Shown: one piece after another, positions 21,122-28,813 of the stretch | How the letters are laid out: each line of letters starts with the position of its first letter | Position numbering within the stretch: position 1 is the stretch's first letter | Assembly: GCF_014652875.1 (NCBI RefSeq) | Contig: NZ_BMZQ01000002.1 | Coordinates: 682,001-746,000, forward strand | DNA length: 64,000 nt | Source of the DNA: Tianweitania populi | GTDB lineage: Bacteria; Pseudomonadota; Alphaproteobacteria; Rhizobiales; Rhizobiaceae | Direction: 5' to 3' | Translations under genes and position numbers: made by a program | Notes under the pieces: model-generated | What the model was told of the DNA's origin: nothing | What the model saw: only the letters and a program-made list of their open reading frames with translations | Database searches by the model: none

Positions 21122-21924
21122 GGCTTCTTTTCGCCTTCGGCTTCCAGGCTCTTCTTCAGCGCGTCCATGATGGAGATGACGTTGGAACCGGATTCCTGCG
21201 GTTGCTCCGCCTTCTTCTTAGGCTTTGCCTTGCGGCCCTTCTTCTTGGCTTCGATGATGTCGAGCAGCTTGTCCTGCACGGGGTCTTCGGCGAATTTCGG
21301 CGTCCAGTCCTGGGTGCGCTCGCCGATGACCTTCTTGATCATCGTCAGTTCCTTGGTATCGACCTTCTTCTCGCCGATACCGCCGAAGTAAGCGTCTTCG
21401 TCGCGCACTTCGTCGCCGTAATGCAGGGTCCACAAGATGATGCCCTTGTCGCGGGCTTCCAGCATCACGGCGCGTTCGCGGCGATACATGACCAGGCGGG
21501 AAATGCCGACCTTGCCGGTTTCGGCCATGGCATCGCGGATGACGGAAAAGGCTTCTTCGCCGACCTCGTCATCGGGCACAAGGAAATGCGGCTTGTCGTA
21601 ATAGATCCAGCCGATGTCCTCCTTCGGCACGAAGGTCTCGATGTCGATGGTGCGGGTGGAATCCAGCGCAACCGCATCGATCTCGTCATCTTCCAGCATG
21701 ACGTAATCGTCTTCGCCGCGCGGATAGCCCTTCACCTCGTCTTCGTCCGCAACCGGCTTGTTGGTGACAGCATCGACATATTGCGTGGTGATGCGGTTGC
21801 CGGTCTGGCGATTGAGCGTGTGGAACTTGACCTTGGCGTTCTCGGTCGTGGCCGGCGTCATCGCCACCGGGCAGGTGACGAGCGAGAGCTTGAGATAGCC
21901 CTTCCAGAACGAACGCGGCGCCAT
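21106..21924 (-). CDS. ku: Ku DNA end-binding protein (second copy)
   Basis: The 272-residue bacterial Ku begins MAPRSFWKGYLKLSLVTCPVAMTPATT and has FHTLNRQTGNRITTQYVDAVTNKPV in the core, ending in a Lys-rich tail (KKKGRKAKPKKKAEQPQ, then SLEAEGEKKPAKKR). I chose the ATG preceded by GGAG at seven bases; an upstream in-frame ATG gives 16 extra residues without family support. It is clearly diverged from the first Ku and differs in its tail. Several Ku paralogues in one genome are usual in rhizobia and may form different dimers or act under different stresses. It faces ligD tail to tail. Confidence 0.94.
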   Translation of the reverse strand: MAPRSFWKGYLKLSLVTCPVAMTPATTENAKVKFHTLNRQTGNRITTQYVDAVTNKPVADEDEVKGYPRGEDDYVMLEDDEIDAVALDSTRTIDIETFVPKEDIGWIYYDKPHFLVPDDEVGEEAFSVIRDAMAETGKVGISRLVMYRRERAVMLEARDKGIILWTLHYGDEVRDEDAYFGGIGEKKVDTKELTMIKKVIGERTQDWTPKFAEDPVQDKLLDIIEAKKKGRKAKPKKKAEQPQESGSNVISIMDALKKSLEAEGEKKPAKKR

Positions 21925-22127
21925 GGTTGAACTCCAGACATGAACAACAAGGACATGAGTAACTCTGGGCAAGAACTAGCTGGCTTTGTTGCGGTTCCCT
22001 CAGCGCCATGGCGATCCGCAGCTAGGCGCAAAGCTCCCGACGACTGCGGCAGTTTGTGCGTTGACCTTCCCCTTACTGGAAACCTTAGCCTCCGCTGATC
22101 ATCAACCCTGCCCGCGAAGGTTCGCCC

Positions 22128-22526
22128 ATGAAAACGCTTCCTCTTTCCCTTGCCGCTCTCGGCCTCTTTTCGCTGTCCGGTCTTGCCATAGCTCAGGATC
22201 ATTCCGGTCACGGCGCGCACATGTCGGGCCATGAAGGCCACACGATGAGCGAAGCGAGTGACGCCGATGCAGCCCCGTCCACGAAGGCATTCGAGGAGGC
22301 CAATGCGGCGATGCACGAGGCCATGGCGATCGACTTCACGGGCAATCCCGATGTGGACTTCGTGCGCTCGATGATCCCACATCATGAAGGGGCTGTGGCC
22401 ATGGCAAAGGTCCAGCTGCAATACGGCAAAGATCCGGAACTGCGGAAGCTCGCCGAGGAAGTCGTGGCGGCGCAGGAACCGGAAATTGCGGCCATGAAAG
22501 CATGGCTGGCAAAGAACGCGAAGTAA
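22128..22526 (+). CDS. Secreted DUF305 family protein, His/Met-rich
   Basis: A signal peptide (MKTLPLSLAALGLFSLSGLAIA, probable cleavage after residue 22) is followed by a His/Met-rich stretch (DHSGHGAHMSGHEGHTM) and the DUF305 core, with DFVRSMIPHHEGAVAMAKVQL and AAQEPEIAAMKAWL. DUF305 proteins are four-helix ferritin-like proteins of the periplasm or envelope, often near copper genes. The His/Met-rich segment suggests metal binding, but no copper gene is adjacent here. GAAGG precedes the ATG. Function is otherwise unknown. Confidence 0.85.
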   Translation: MKTLPLSLAALGLFSLSGLAIAQDHSGHGAHMSGHEGHTMSEASDADAAPSTKAFEEANAAMHEAMAIDFTGNPDVDFVRSMIPHHEGAVAMAKVQLQYGKDPELRKLAEEVVAAQEPEIAAMKAWLAKNAK

Positions 22527-22557
22527 GGTCGCGAACTACACTGCTGTTCTTGTTTTG

Positions 22558-22592
22558 TGCTGAATTCCCAGAGACTTATGGTGAATTCAGCA
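22558..22592. repeat. Perfect inverted repeat TGCTGAATTC
   Basis: TGCTGAATTC (22558-22567) and GAATTCAGCA (22583-22592) are perfect inverted arms with a 15-base spacer, 31 bases after the DUF305 stop. The stem is A+T-containing and has no T-run, so an operator or mRNA-stabilising hairpin is as likely as a terminator. Confidence 0.45.
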
Positions 22593-22597
22593 TTTAA

Positions 22598-22609
22598 GTA
22601 AAATTTTAC
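22598..22609. repeat. Perfect 12-bp palindrome GTAAAATTTTAC
   Basis: This A+T-rich palindrome stands out in high-G+C surroundings, six bases after the previous inverted repeat and 87 bases before the small gene at 22696. It may mark the operator or promoter of that gene. Confidence 0.4.
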
Positions 22610-22695
22610 GCTGCCCCGCGCAAACTATGACTTGTCCGGCTTTTGCTGGAACCGTTCGAAAGTCATCGAGTTTCCCGAGTGTCAGGAGTAGCGGA

Positions 22696-22893
22696 ATGAT
22701 GACGCAGGCAAACACAAAGAAGGGCGTTGAGGTAGCGGGCGCTGCCAATCTGAGGCGGCAGATCCGCACAGAAACCAACAGCCGTTTTCTGCACAATCTC
22801 CCCGCCTTCAAGACGGAGCGCACGCTGCCGGACGATCTTGAAGTGCTGCTCGACCGCCTCGATCAGGCCGATCGTATGCGCCGCCTGAGCTAA
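22696..22893 (+). CDS. Small hypothetical protein (65 aa)
   Basis: This starts MMTQANTKKGVEVAGAANLR and ends DQADRMRRLS. It is preceded by AGGAG at seven bases, which supports translation from this ATG rather than from an earlier in-frame codon. The protein is charged, probably helical, has no signal or membrane segment, and contains FLHNLPAFKTERTLPDDLEVLLDRLDQAD, which resembles segments in small conserved rhizobial proteins of unknown role. Its stop overlaps by four bases the stop of the convergent DUF934 gene. Two palindromes lie in its upstream region. I do not recognise a function. Confidence 0.65.
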   Translation: MMTQANTKKGVEVAGAANLRRQIRTETNSRFLHNLPAFKTERTLPDDLEVLLDRLDQADRMRRLS

Positions 22894-23450
22894 GTTCGAT
22901 TGCTGGCGGAAGCGACCCGCCGCCAGGAATAGCCGGCGCCTTTTTCTTCCGGCACAACGGCGGGCTGGTAGCGTTGCTCAATGCCGCCGACCCGTCCTTC
23001 GGCCAGACGCTTCAAGGCCGTGGGGTTCGACACTTCGAACTCGGTGAAGCCCAGCCGCAGCATATGCGGGACCTGATCGATCAGCACATCGCCCGTGGCG
23101 CGCAACACGCCTTCGAAATCATATCGAGCACGCAGCAGTTCCGCCTTAGAGAAGCTGCGGCCATCGCTGAACGCCGGGAACGACAGCGCCACAAGCTTCA
23201 GATCGGGCAGGAACGGCACGAGATCGTCCAGCGGCTCGCCGGGCTGAACGGAGACACCGAGGCGGCCCCGCAGGGAGGCACGGCGCTCCTCATCGAGATT
23301 GAGGAAGGTCAGCAGCGGCAGGATCACACCGGTATTGGTGTCGTCTGCTGCTCCGACATCGTCGCCATGGATCCAGGTGTCGTCATCGCGGAACCCTTGC
23401 GGGGTCCACAAACGCCAGGCCGGCTTTTCTGGGGCAGTCGCGTCGGTCAT
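22890..23450 (-). CDS. DUF934 family protein of the sulfite-reduction cluster
   Basis: The 186-residue cytoplasmic protein carries the family pattern VILPLLTFLNLDEE, LVALSFPAFSDGRSFSKAELLRARYDFEG, and VLIDQVPHMLRLGF. DUF934 genes almost always follow cysI/cysH in proteobacteria and are thought to support sulfite reductase, perhaps as an accessory or electron-transfer partner; the exact role is not known. Here it is the last gene of the cys operon, 21 bases after cysH. It ends in SWRRVASASNRT, overlapping the end of the small convergent gene. Confidence 0.88.
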   Translation of the reverse strand: MTDATAPEKPAWRLWTPQGFRDDDTWIHGDDVGAADDTNTGVILPLLTFLNLDEERRASLRGRLGVSVQPGEPLDDLVPFLPDLKLVALSFPAFSDGRSFSKAELLRARYDFEGVLRATGDVLIDQVPHMLRLGFTEFEVSNPTALKRLAEGRVGGIEQRYQPAVVPEEKGAGYSWRRVASASNRT

Positions 23451-23471
23451 GTCAGTTCCGGAAGCAAGCGG

Positions 23472-24239
23472 TCAGAGCGTCGAAGAGGTCAGGGACGCAT
23501 CGAGGCCGGAGAGGTGAATACCACATTCGGTCTTGGCCTGCCCTGCCCAGCGGCCCGAGCGCGGGTCTTCGCCGGGCGCCACAGGCTGGGTGCAAGGAAA
23601 GCAGCCGATCGACAGGTAGCCGTAGGCAACCAGCGGGTTCTCGCGCAAAGCATGGGCGCGCATATACGCGGCCTGGTCAGACGTGGTCCAGCTTGCCAGC
23701 GGATTGATGCGCACGCGGCTGCCGACGGCCTCAAACACGGGGATCGCGTTGCGGGTGGAGGCCTGATGGCGCTTGCGGCCGGTCAGCCAGGCCTTGAAGG
23801 GCGCAACACCCCGCGCCATCGGCTCGACCTTGCGGACATCGCAGCATGCGTCGGTGCTGGTCTTGTGAAGCAGGCCGGTGGGATCTTCGGCGGCGAGGCG
23901 GGTTTCGTCCGGCTGGACGATCTGCAGGTTGCTGAGGCCGAGATCGGCAGCAAGCGCATCGCGATATTGCAGGGTCTCGCCGAAGTGATGGCCGGTATCG
24001 AGAAAAAGCACCGGAACCGATGGATCAACGGTGGCGACGATGTGCAGGAGCGCAGCCGAATCCGCGCCGAAGGACGAAACAGCGGCCAGGCCATCCAGAC
24101 CGAAGCGGTCGAGCGCGACCTGGATGATTTCTTCCGGCTCCAAACGACCGTAGCGGCTTTCCAGTTCGGCGGCGACGGCGAGCGCCGAAACGGCCTCGTC
24201 GCGCTGGCCAGCCTCACGCTGCTTTTGCGTCAGCTCCAT
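23472..24239 (-). CDS. cysH: Phosphoadenylyl/adenylyl-sulfate reductase, assimilatory, [4Fe-4S] type
   Basis: The 255-residue protein reduces activated sulfate to sulfite with thioredoxin. The PP-loop region is VSSFGADSAALLHIV, and the catalytic ECGIHL motif is near the C-terminus (TECGIHLSG). Cys132-Cys133 (ACCDVRKVEP) and Cys213/Cys216 (IGCFPCTQPV) are the four iron-sulfur cluster ligands that mark APS-type reductases, so APS rather than PAPS is the likely substrate. I chose the ATG at MELTQKQREAG, with GGAGG six bases upstream. The gene start overlaps the end of cysI by 26 bases. Confidence 0.94.
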   Translation of the reverse strand: MELTQKQREAGQRDEAVSALAVAAELESRYGRLEPEEIIQVALDRFGLDGLAAVSSFGADSAALLHIVATVDPSVPVLFLDTGHHFGETLQYRDALAADLGLSNLQIVQPDETRLAAEDPTGLLHKTSTDACCDVRKVEPMARGVAPFKAWLTGRKRHQASTRNAIPVFEAVGSRVRINPLASWTTSDQAAYMRAHALRENPLVAYGYLSIGCFPCTQPVAPGEDPRSGRWAGQAKTECGIHLSGLDASLTSSTL

Positions 24240-25884
24240 AAAGGGCCTCCTTGAAGGGTGCGGAGCCGACCCGACGATAAGCATCCAGGAAGCGCTCCGA
24301 CGGATCGGTGCGCAGGCCGAGATAGGTGTCGACGATGGTTTCCACGGCGTCGGTGACATCTTCCGGCGCAAAGCCGCGGCCGATGATCTCGCCGATCGAC
24401 GTATGCTCGTCGCCCGAGCCACCCAGCGTGATCTGGTACAGCTCGGCGCCTTTCTTTTCCACGCCGAGAATGCCGATATGGCCGACATGATGATGGCCGC
24501 AGGCATTGATGCAGCCGGAAATCTTGAGCTTCAGCTCGCCGATCTCGCGCTGACGCTCGAGCGAGGCGAAGCGGCGGGAAACATCCTGAGCAACGGGAAT
24601 CGAGCGGGCATTGGCGAGCGCGCAATAATCGAGGCCGGGGCAGGCGATGATGTCCGAGATCAGGTTGGAGTTGGCGGTCGCCAGACCGATCTCGACCAGC
24701 GCATCGAACACCGCCTTGAGATCGGCGCGGGCCACATGCGGCAGGATCAGGTTCTGCTCGTGGCTGACGCGCAGCTCATCAAAGGCGTAGCGCTCTACGA
24801 TATCGGCCACCGCATCCATCTGCGCGTCGGTTGCGTCGCCGGGAATCTCACCGATGCCCTTCAACGAAATGGTGACGGCGGCATAATCGGGATTGTGATG
24901 GGTGATGACGTTCTGGTTGAGCCAGGCTGCGAAATCGCGGCTGTCGAGCTGCGACTGCTTGAGGATCGCCTCGCCTTCAGGACGGGCGACCAGCTCCGGC
25001 GGCGCGAAGTAGGTCTCGATGGCGCGGATGTCGCTTTCGGGCAGTTTCAGCTCGGTGTCGCGCAGGGCATCGAACTCGGCTTCGACCTGGCGGGTCAGCT
25101 CTTCCGTGCCGGTTTCATGCACGAGGATCTTGATGCGCGCCTTGTATTTGTTGTCGCGGCGGCCGTGCAGATTATACACGCGCATCACGGCGGTGATGTA
25201 GGACAGGAGGTCCTTTTCGGGCAGGAAGTCGCGGATCTTCTTGGCGATAATCGGCGTGCGGCCCTGACCGCCGCCGACATAAACGGCAAAGCCGAGTTCA
25301 CCAGCTTCGTTCTTCTTCAAATGCAGGCCGATGTCGTGGACCTGGATCGCGGCGCGGTCGCGGGTCGAGCCGGTCACGGCAATCTTGAACTTGCGCGGCA
25401 GGAACGAGAATTCCGGATGCACCGACGACCATTGGCGCAGGATCTCGGCATAAGGACGGGGATCGGCGACCTCGTCGGCGGCCGCACCAGCGAAGTGGTC
25501 GGCAGTGACATTGCGGATGCAGTTTCCGGAGGTTTGGATCGCATGCATCTCGACGGTGGCGAGATCGCGCAGGATCGCCGGCATATCGGCCAGCGCCGGC
25601 CAGTTGAACTGGATGTTCTGGCGCGTGGTGAAGTGGCCGTAGCCCTTGTCATAGGTGCGCGCGACATGGGCGAGCATGCGCAACTGCTTCGACGACAGCG
25701 TGCCGTAGGGGATCGCGACGCGCAGCATATAAGCGTGGAGTTGCAGGTAAACGCCATTCATCAACCGCAGCGGCTTGAAGGCATCTTCGCTGATCTCACC
25801 GGCAAGGCGGCGCTGAACCTGGTCGCTGAACTCGGCGACTCGGTTGTTCACGAAGGACTGGTCGAACTCGTCGTAACGATACAT
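24214..25884 (-). CDS. cysI: Sulfite reductase hemoprotein subunit (siroheme/[4Fe-4S])
   Basis: The 556-residue protein begins MYRYDEFDQSFVNNRVAEFSDQVQRR. It has two nitrite/sulfite reductase repeats; the siroheme/iron-sulfur ligands are Cys415 and Cys421 (C-x5-C in ACPGLDYCA) and Cys458 and Cys462 (C-x3-C in SGCINACGHHH). It performs the six-electron reduction of sulfite to sulfide in the cytoplasm. No cysJ flavoprotein is in the cluster, so electrons probably come from ferredoxin or an unlinked reductase. Siroheme comes from cysG two genes upstream. The start matches the family; an upstream open extension of 43 codons has no family match. Confidence 0.93.
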   Translation of the reverse strand: MYRYDEFDQSFVNNRVAEFSDQVQRRLAGEISEDAFKPLRLMNGVYLQLHAYMLRVAIPYGTLSSKQLRMLAHVARTYDKGYGHFTTRQNIQFNWPALADMPAILRDLATVEMHAIQTSGNCIRNVTADHFAGAAADEVADPRPYAEILRQWSSVHPEFSFLPRKFKIAVTGSTRDRAAIQVHDIGLHLKKNEAGELGFAVYVGGGQGRTPIIAKKIRDFLPEKDLLSYITAVMRVYNLHGRRDNKYKARIKILVHETGTEELTRQVEAEFDALRDTELKLPESDIRAIETYFAPPELVARPEGEAILKQSQLDSRDFAAWLNQNVITHHNPDYAAVTISLKGIGEIPGDATDAQMDAVADIVERYAFDELRVSHEQNLILPHVARADLKAVFDALVEIGLATANSNLISDIIACPGLDYCALANARSIPVAQDVSRRFASLERQREIGELKLKISGCINACGHHHVGHIGILGVEKKGAELYQITLGGSGDEHTSIGEIIGRGFAPEDVTDAVETIVDTYLGLRTDPSERFLDAYRRVGSAPFKEALYGADAKAA

Positions 25885-25906
25885 GGCAGCGCGCTTTCGT
25901 GTGCGA

Positions 25907-26212
25907 TCAGGCGGCATTCGCGCCGAAGCGCGCGGCCTTGCCGAACTGGAGATGCGTGGTCGGGCCGTTGGCGCGGATCTGTTCGCGCAGGCGGTTCGGG
26001 CGGATCGCGCCATCGACCAGCGCGACGTCGATCAGGTTGACGTCCACGACCTCGTTATTGGCGAGCGCGGCCTTGCCGGCGGCGTCCAGCCTGGCTTCGG
26101 TTTCCGCGTCAGATGCGCGCTCGGCCAGCTGGATATTCTCGACCCAGCTATTGTCGGCCGCCAGCCATACGGCTTCGCCATCAACAAGGCGGTTCGCGGT
26201 CAGGATCTTCAT
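25907..26212 (-). CDS. DUF2849 family protein in the cys operon
   Basis: The 101-residue protein starts MKILTANRLVDGEAVWLAADNSW and contains NNEVVDVNLIDVALVDGAIRPNRLREQIRANGPT, characteristic of DUF2849, which in alphaproteobacteria sits between cysG and cysI. It is soluble and has no cofactor motif. AAGGA precedes the ATG. It lies 16 bases after cysG and 22 bases before cysI, so it is co-transcribed. Its role, presumably an assistant in sulfite reduction, is unknown. Confidence 0.87.
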   Translation of the reverse strand: MKILTANRLVDGEAVWLAADNSWVENIQLAERASDAETEARLDAAGKAALANNEVVDVNLIDVALVDGAIRPNRLREQIRANGPTTHLQFGKAARFGANAA

Positions 26213-26228
26213 ATCAGGTCCTTGATCG

Positions 26229-27662
26229 TCACGCCGCGACCGGCGCCGGGATATGGGCGCTGAGCGGGGTGGATTTGTTGAAGTTCGCACCGGCGACCGC
26301 ATCGCCGATGATGGTCATCACGGGACCAGTCAGATCGGTTCGCGCCTGCAGGGACGGGAGGTCGGCGAGCGTGCCGTGGAACATGCGGCGTGCCGACTGG
26401 CTGGCGTTTTCTACGACAGCGACGGCCGTGTCGGAAGCCAGACCGGCGGCGATCAAGCGTTCGGCGACATCCGCGGCGATGGAGCGGCCCATGTAAACGG
26501 CGACGGTCGCGCCGCTGATGGCGAGCTTGGCCCAATCGGGCAGCACCTTGCCGCGCAGATCGTGGCCGGTGGTGAAGACGATCGAGGAGGACACGCCGCG
26601 CAGGGTCAGCGGCAGTTCGAAATCGGCAGCGGCGGCAAAAGCGGAGGTGACGCCCGGCACGACTTCATAGGACACGCCGGCATCGCGCATCGCCTGCATT
26701 TCCTCGCCCGCGCGGCCGAAGATCAGCGGATCACCGCATTTCAGCCGCACGACGCGCTTGCCGCCTTTCGCCAGTTCGACAAGCAGATCGTTGATCTCAC
26801 CCTGGCTCTTGGAATGGCAGCCCTTGCGCTTGCCCGCGGCGATGCGCTCGGCATCGCGGCGGCCCATGGCAACCACGGCTTCCGGCACCAGCGCATCATG
26901 CACGATCACGTCGGCCTGCATAAGAAGGCGCTGGGCGCGCAGGGTAAGCAGGTCCTCGGCACCCGGTCCGGCGCCGACCAATGCAACATGGCCGGCTGTT
27001 TCGCGGCGCTCGGAAATGAGCGAGTCAACGGCGGCATGGGACGCATCGACTTGGTTGCGCTCCATGAGCTTGGCAGGCTTGCCTTCGAAGAAGTCGGACC
27101 AGAACCGGCGGCGGGCGTTGCCCTTGGGCACGACGCGCTCGACGCGGTGACGGTAGCTTGCCGCCATTGTCGCCAGACGGCCGAGCGAGGGCGGCAGCAG
27201 GGCGTCGATCTTGGCGCGGATAATCTGCGCCAGCACGGGGCCGGCGCCTTCGGTGCCGATGGCCACGGCGACGGGCGCGCGGTTGATCAAAGCGGGCGTG
27301 AAGAAGTCGCAGAGATCCGGGCGATCCACGGCGTTGACCGGCACGCCGAGTGCGCGCGCAAGATCAACCACGGCTCGGTCAGCCTCTTCCTCGCCGGTCG
27401 CCGCGAACACCACGACGGCATCGCGCAGGTGATCGGCGGTCGGCTGAAGCGCCAGATGCCTGACGGAGTTTTGTGCGATCCAGGCGCCAAAAATGGCTTC
27501 GAGATGAGGCGCGATGATCAGAAGCTCGGCGCTCGACTGCACCATCAAACGGGCTTTCGCAAAAGCCTCATCCCCGCCGCCGGCGATCACCACGCAACGG
27601 CCGGCGACCTTCAGGAAAAAGGGGAAGGCATTCAGCTTTGTCGATTGGCTGGCAAAAGGCAT
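26229..27662 (-). CDS. cysG: Siroheme synthase (precorrin-2 dehydrogenase / uroporphyrinogen-III C-methyltransferase)
   Basis: In this 477-residue bifunctional or trifunctional enzyme, the N-terminal half is the NAD-dependent dehydrogenase/ferrochelatase module (VAGRCVVIAGGGDEAFAKARL, then AVDRPDLCDFFTPALINR). The C-terminal half is the SAM-dependent methyltransferase, with VALVGAGPGAEDLLTLRAQRLL, RLKCGDPLIFGRAGEE, and the TTGHDLRGK region. It makes siroheme for CysI. It is the first gene of the cys operon; its promoter should lie in the 308-base gap upstream. Only a weak ribosome-binding site is seen. Confidence 0.93.
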   Translation of the reverse strand: MPFASQSTKLNAFPFFLKVAGRCVVIAGGGDEAFAKARLMVQSSAELLIIAPHLEAIFGAWIAQNSVRHLALQPTADHLRDAVVVFAATGEEEADRAVVDLARALGVPVNAVDRPDLCDFFTPALINRAPVAVAIGTEGAGPVLAQIIRAKIDALLPPSLGRLATMAASYRHRVERVVPKGNARRRFWSDFFEGKPAKLMERNQVDASHAAVDSLISERRETAGHVALVGAGPGAEDLLTLRAQRLLMQADVIVHDALVPEAVVAMGRRDAERIAAGKRKGCHSKSQGEINDLLVELAKGGKRVVRLKCGDPLIFGRAGEEMQAMRDAGVSYEVVPGVTSAFAAAADFELPLTLRGVSSSIVFTTGHDLRGKVLPDWAKLAISGATVAVYMGRSIAADVAERLIAAGLASDTAVAVVENASQSARRMFHGTLADLPSLQARTDLTGPVMTIIGDAVAGANFNKSTPLSAHIPAPVAA

Positions 27663-27970
27663 GGCTTGGACTGCGCTGTTGATCTCTTATCATGCCAAAC
27701 GAGCGATCGAGATTGAAGGAACGGCCAGGCGGTGAAATCGGATAATGTGGCAGTTCTTTCTAGACACAAGGCGTTTCGCGCAAACTTCATCCAGAAACCA
27801 GGCATAGCTTCTTAGGTGAGCGGAACTTCATACTCCAAAGGCGGCTTGTTGGAATAAATATGCCGCGTGCAGGCATGTTGATGGCATGTCGTTGCTCAGC
27901 CAGCCACCAAGCGGTCAGCTGGCACGCTGGAAGTCAGCCGAAGCCTGGCGTCAACTCAAGCCACGATCGA
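27663..27970. other. Gene-free stretch upstream of cysG
   Basis: This 308-base region separates the cysG start from the end of the SDR gene, both on the minus strand. I find no supported gene, strong hairpin or RNA gene. On the minus strand TTGTGT and CATTAT are about 16 bases apart within 27731-27758 and could be a weak promoter for the cys operon. Confidence 0.4.
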
Positions 27971-28720
27971 TCAGACGTGCTGACCGCCGTTGATGTGGAT
28001 TTCCGAGCCGGTGACGTAAGATGCCTGGCCGGAACACAGGAAGAAGATGATATCCGCCACTTCCGCCGTGGTGCCGAGACGGCGCATCGGGATCTGCTCG
28101 ACGATCTTGTCGGTGCCCGGCGACAGGATCGAGGTGTCGATTTCGCCCGGTGCGATTGCGTTGACACGGATGCCATGCGGGCCGAAGTCGGCAGCCATTT
28201 CGCGCGTCAGCGAGCCAAGGGCGGCCTTCGAAGTCGCATAGGCCGTGCCGGCGAAGGGATGGACGCGGCTGCCGGCGATGGAGCTGACATTGACGATCGA
28301 GCCCTTTGCCGCCGACAATTCGCGAAACAGGCCGCGCGCCAGCATGATCGGCGCGAAGAAGTTGACCTGGAACACGTCGCGCCAAACATGCATCGGCGTT
28401 TCGATAGAGTTCATCCGCGCCCCGTCTTTCAGCTTGGGCGAGATGGCGGCGTTGTTGACGAGGGCGTGAAGCTCACCGCCATTGTCTTCCAGACGGTGAC
28501 GGATTTCGGCCACTGCGCTGCCGACATCCTCGGGATCGCTGAGGTCGATCTTGATGTGATCCTCGGGCCCAGACGGCCAAGGGCAATCTTCCGAGAAATC
28601 CTGACGCGAGCAGGTGATGACCCGCCAGCCTTCGCGCGAAAAGCGCTTCACGGTGGCATGGCCGATGCCGCGGCTCGCGCCGGTCAGCACAAGGGTCTTA
28701 CGGGTGTCATTCTCGGCCAT
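27971..28720 (-). CDS. Short-chain dehydrogenase/reductase (SDR family)
   Basis: This is a 249-residue classical SDR. The cofactor motif is TGASRGIG (residues 13-20), NNAA at 89-92, catalytic Ser146/147 in VNVSSIAGS, and Tyr161-x3-Lys165 in AYATSKAAL. After the motif follow GEIDTSIL and a C-terminal SYVTGSEIHINGGQHV typical of the family. The acidic/basic residues after the second strand (TCSRQ) suggest NADP(H). GGAG lies nine bases upstream of the ATG. The substrate is not predictable; the genes around it offer no pathway context. Confidence 0.9.
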   Translation of the reverse strand: MAENDTRKTLVLTGASRGIGHATVKRFSREGWRVITCSRQDFSEDCPWPSGPEDHIKIDLSDPEDVGSAVAEIRHRLEDNGGELHALVNNAAISPKLKDGARMNSIETPMHVWRDVFQVNFFAPIMLARGLFRELSAAKGSIVNVSSIAGSRVHPFAGTAYATSKAALGSLTREMAADFGPHGIRVNAIAPGEIDTSILSPGTDKIVEQIPMRRLGTTAEVADIIFFLCSGQASYVTGSEIHINGGQHV

Positions 28721-28813
28721 GAACGGAATCTCCAGCAGGCGCTATGTAGCGAATGACTGATCGTATTGCGAGATGGCGCAGTGCGGCTTCCGCATGAACC
28801 TTCGTCGCAGACC

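Noticed and set aside
22974-24254. 426-codon open frame on the plus strand opposite DUF934 and cysH
   Set aside because: Antisense of two clear genes with conserved cysteines; no motif in the antisense product.
27663-27970. Possible small gene or riboswitch upstream of cysG
   Set aside because: No frame has a good ribosome-binding site or family resemblance, and no strong multi-stem structure was seen.
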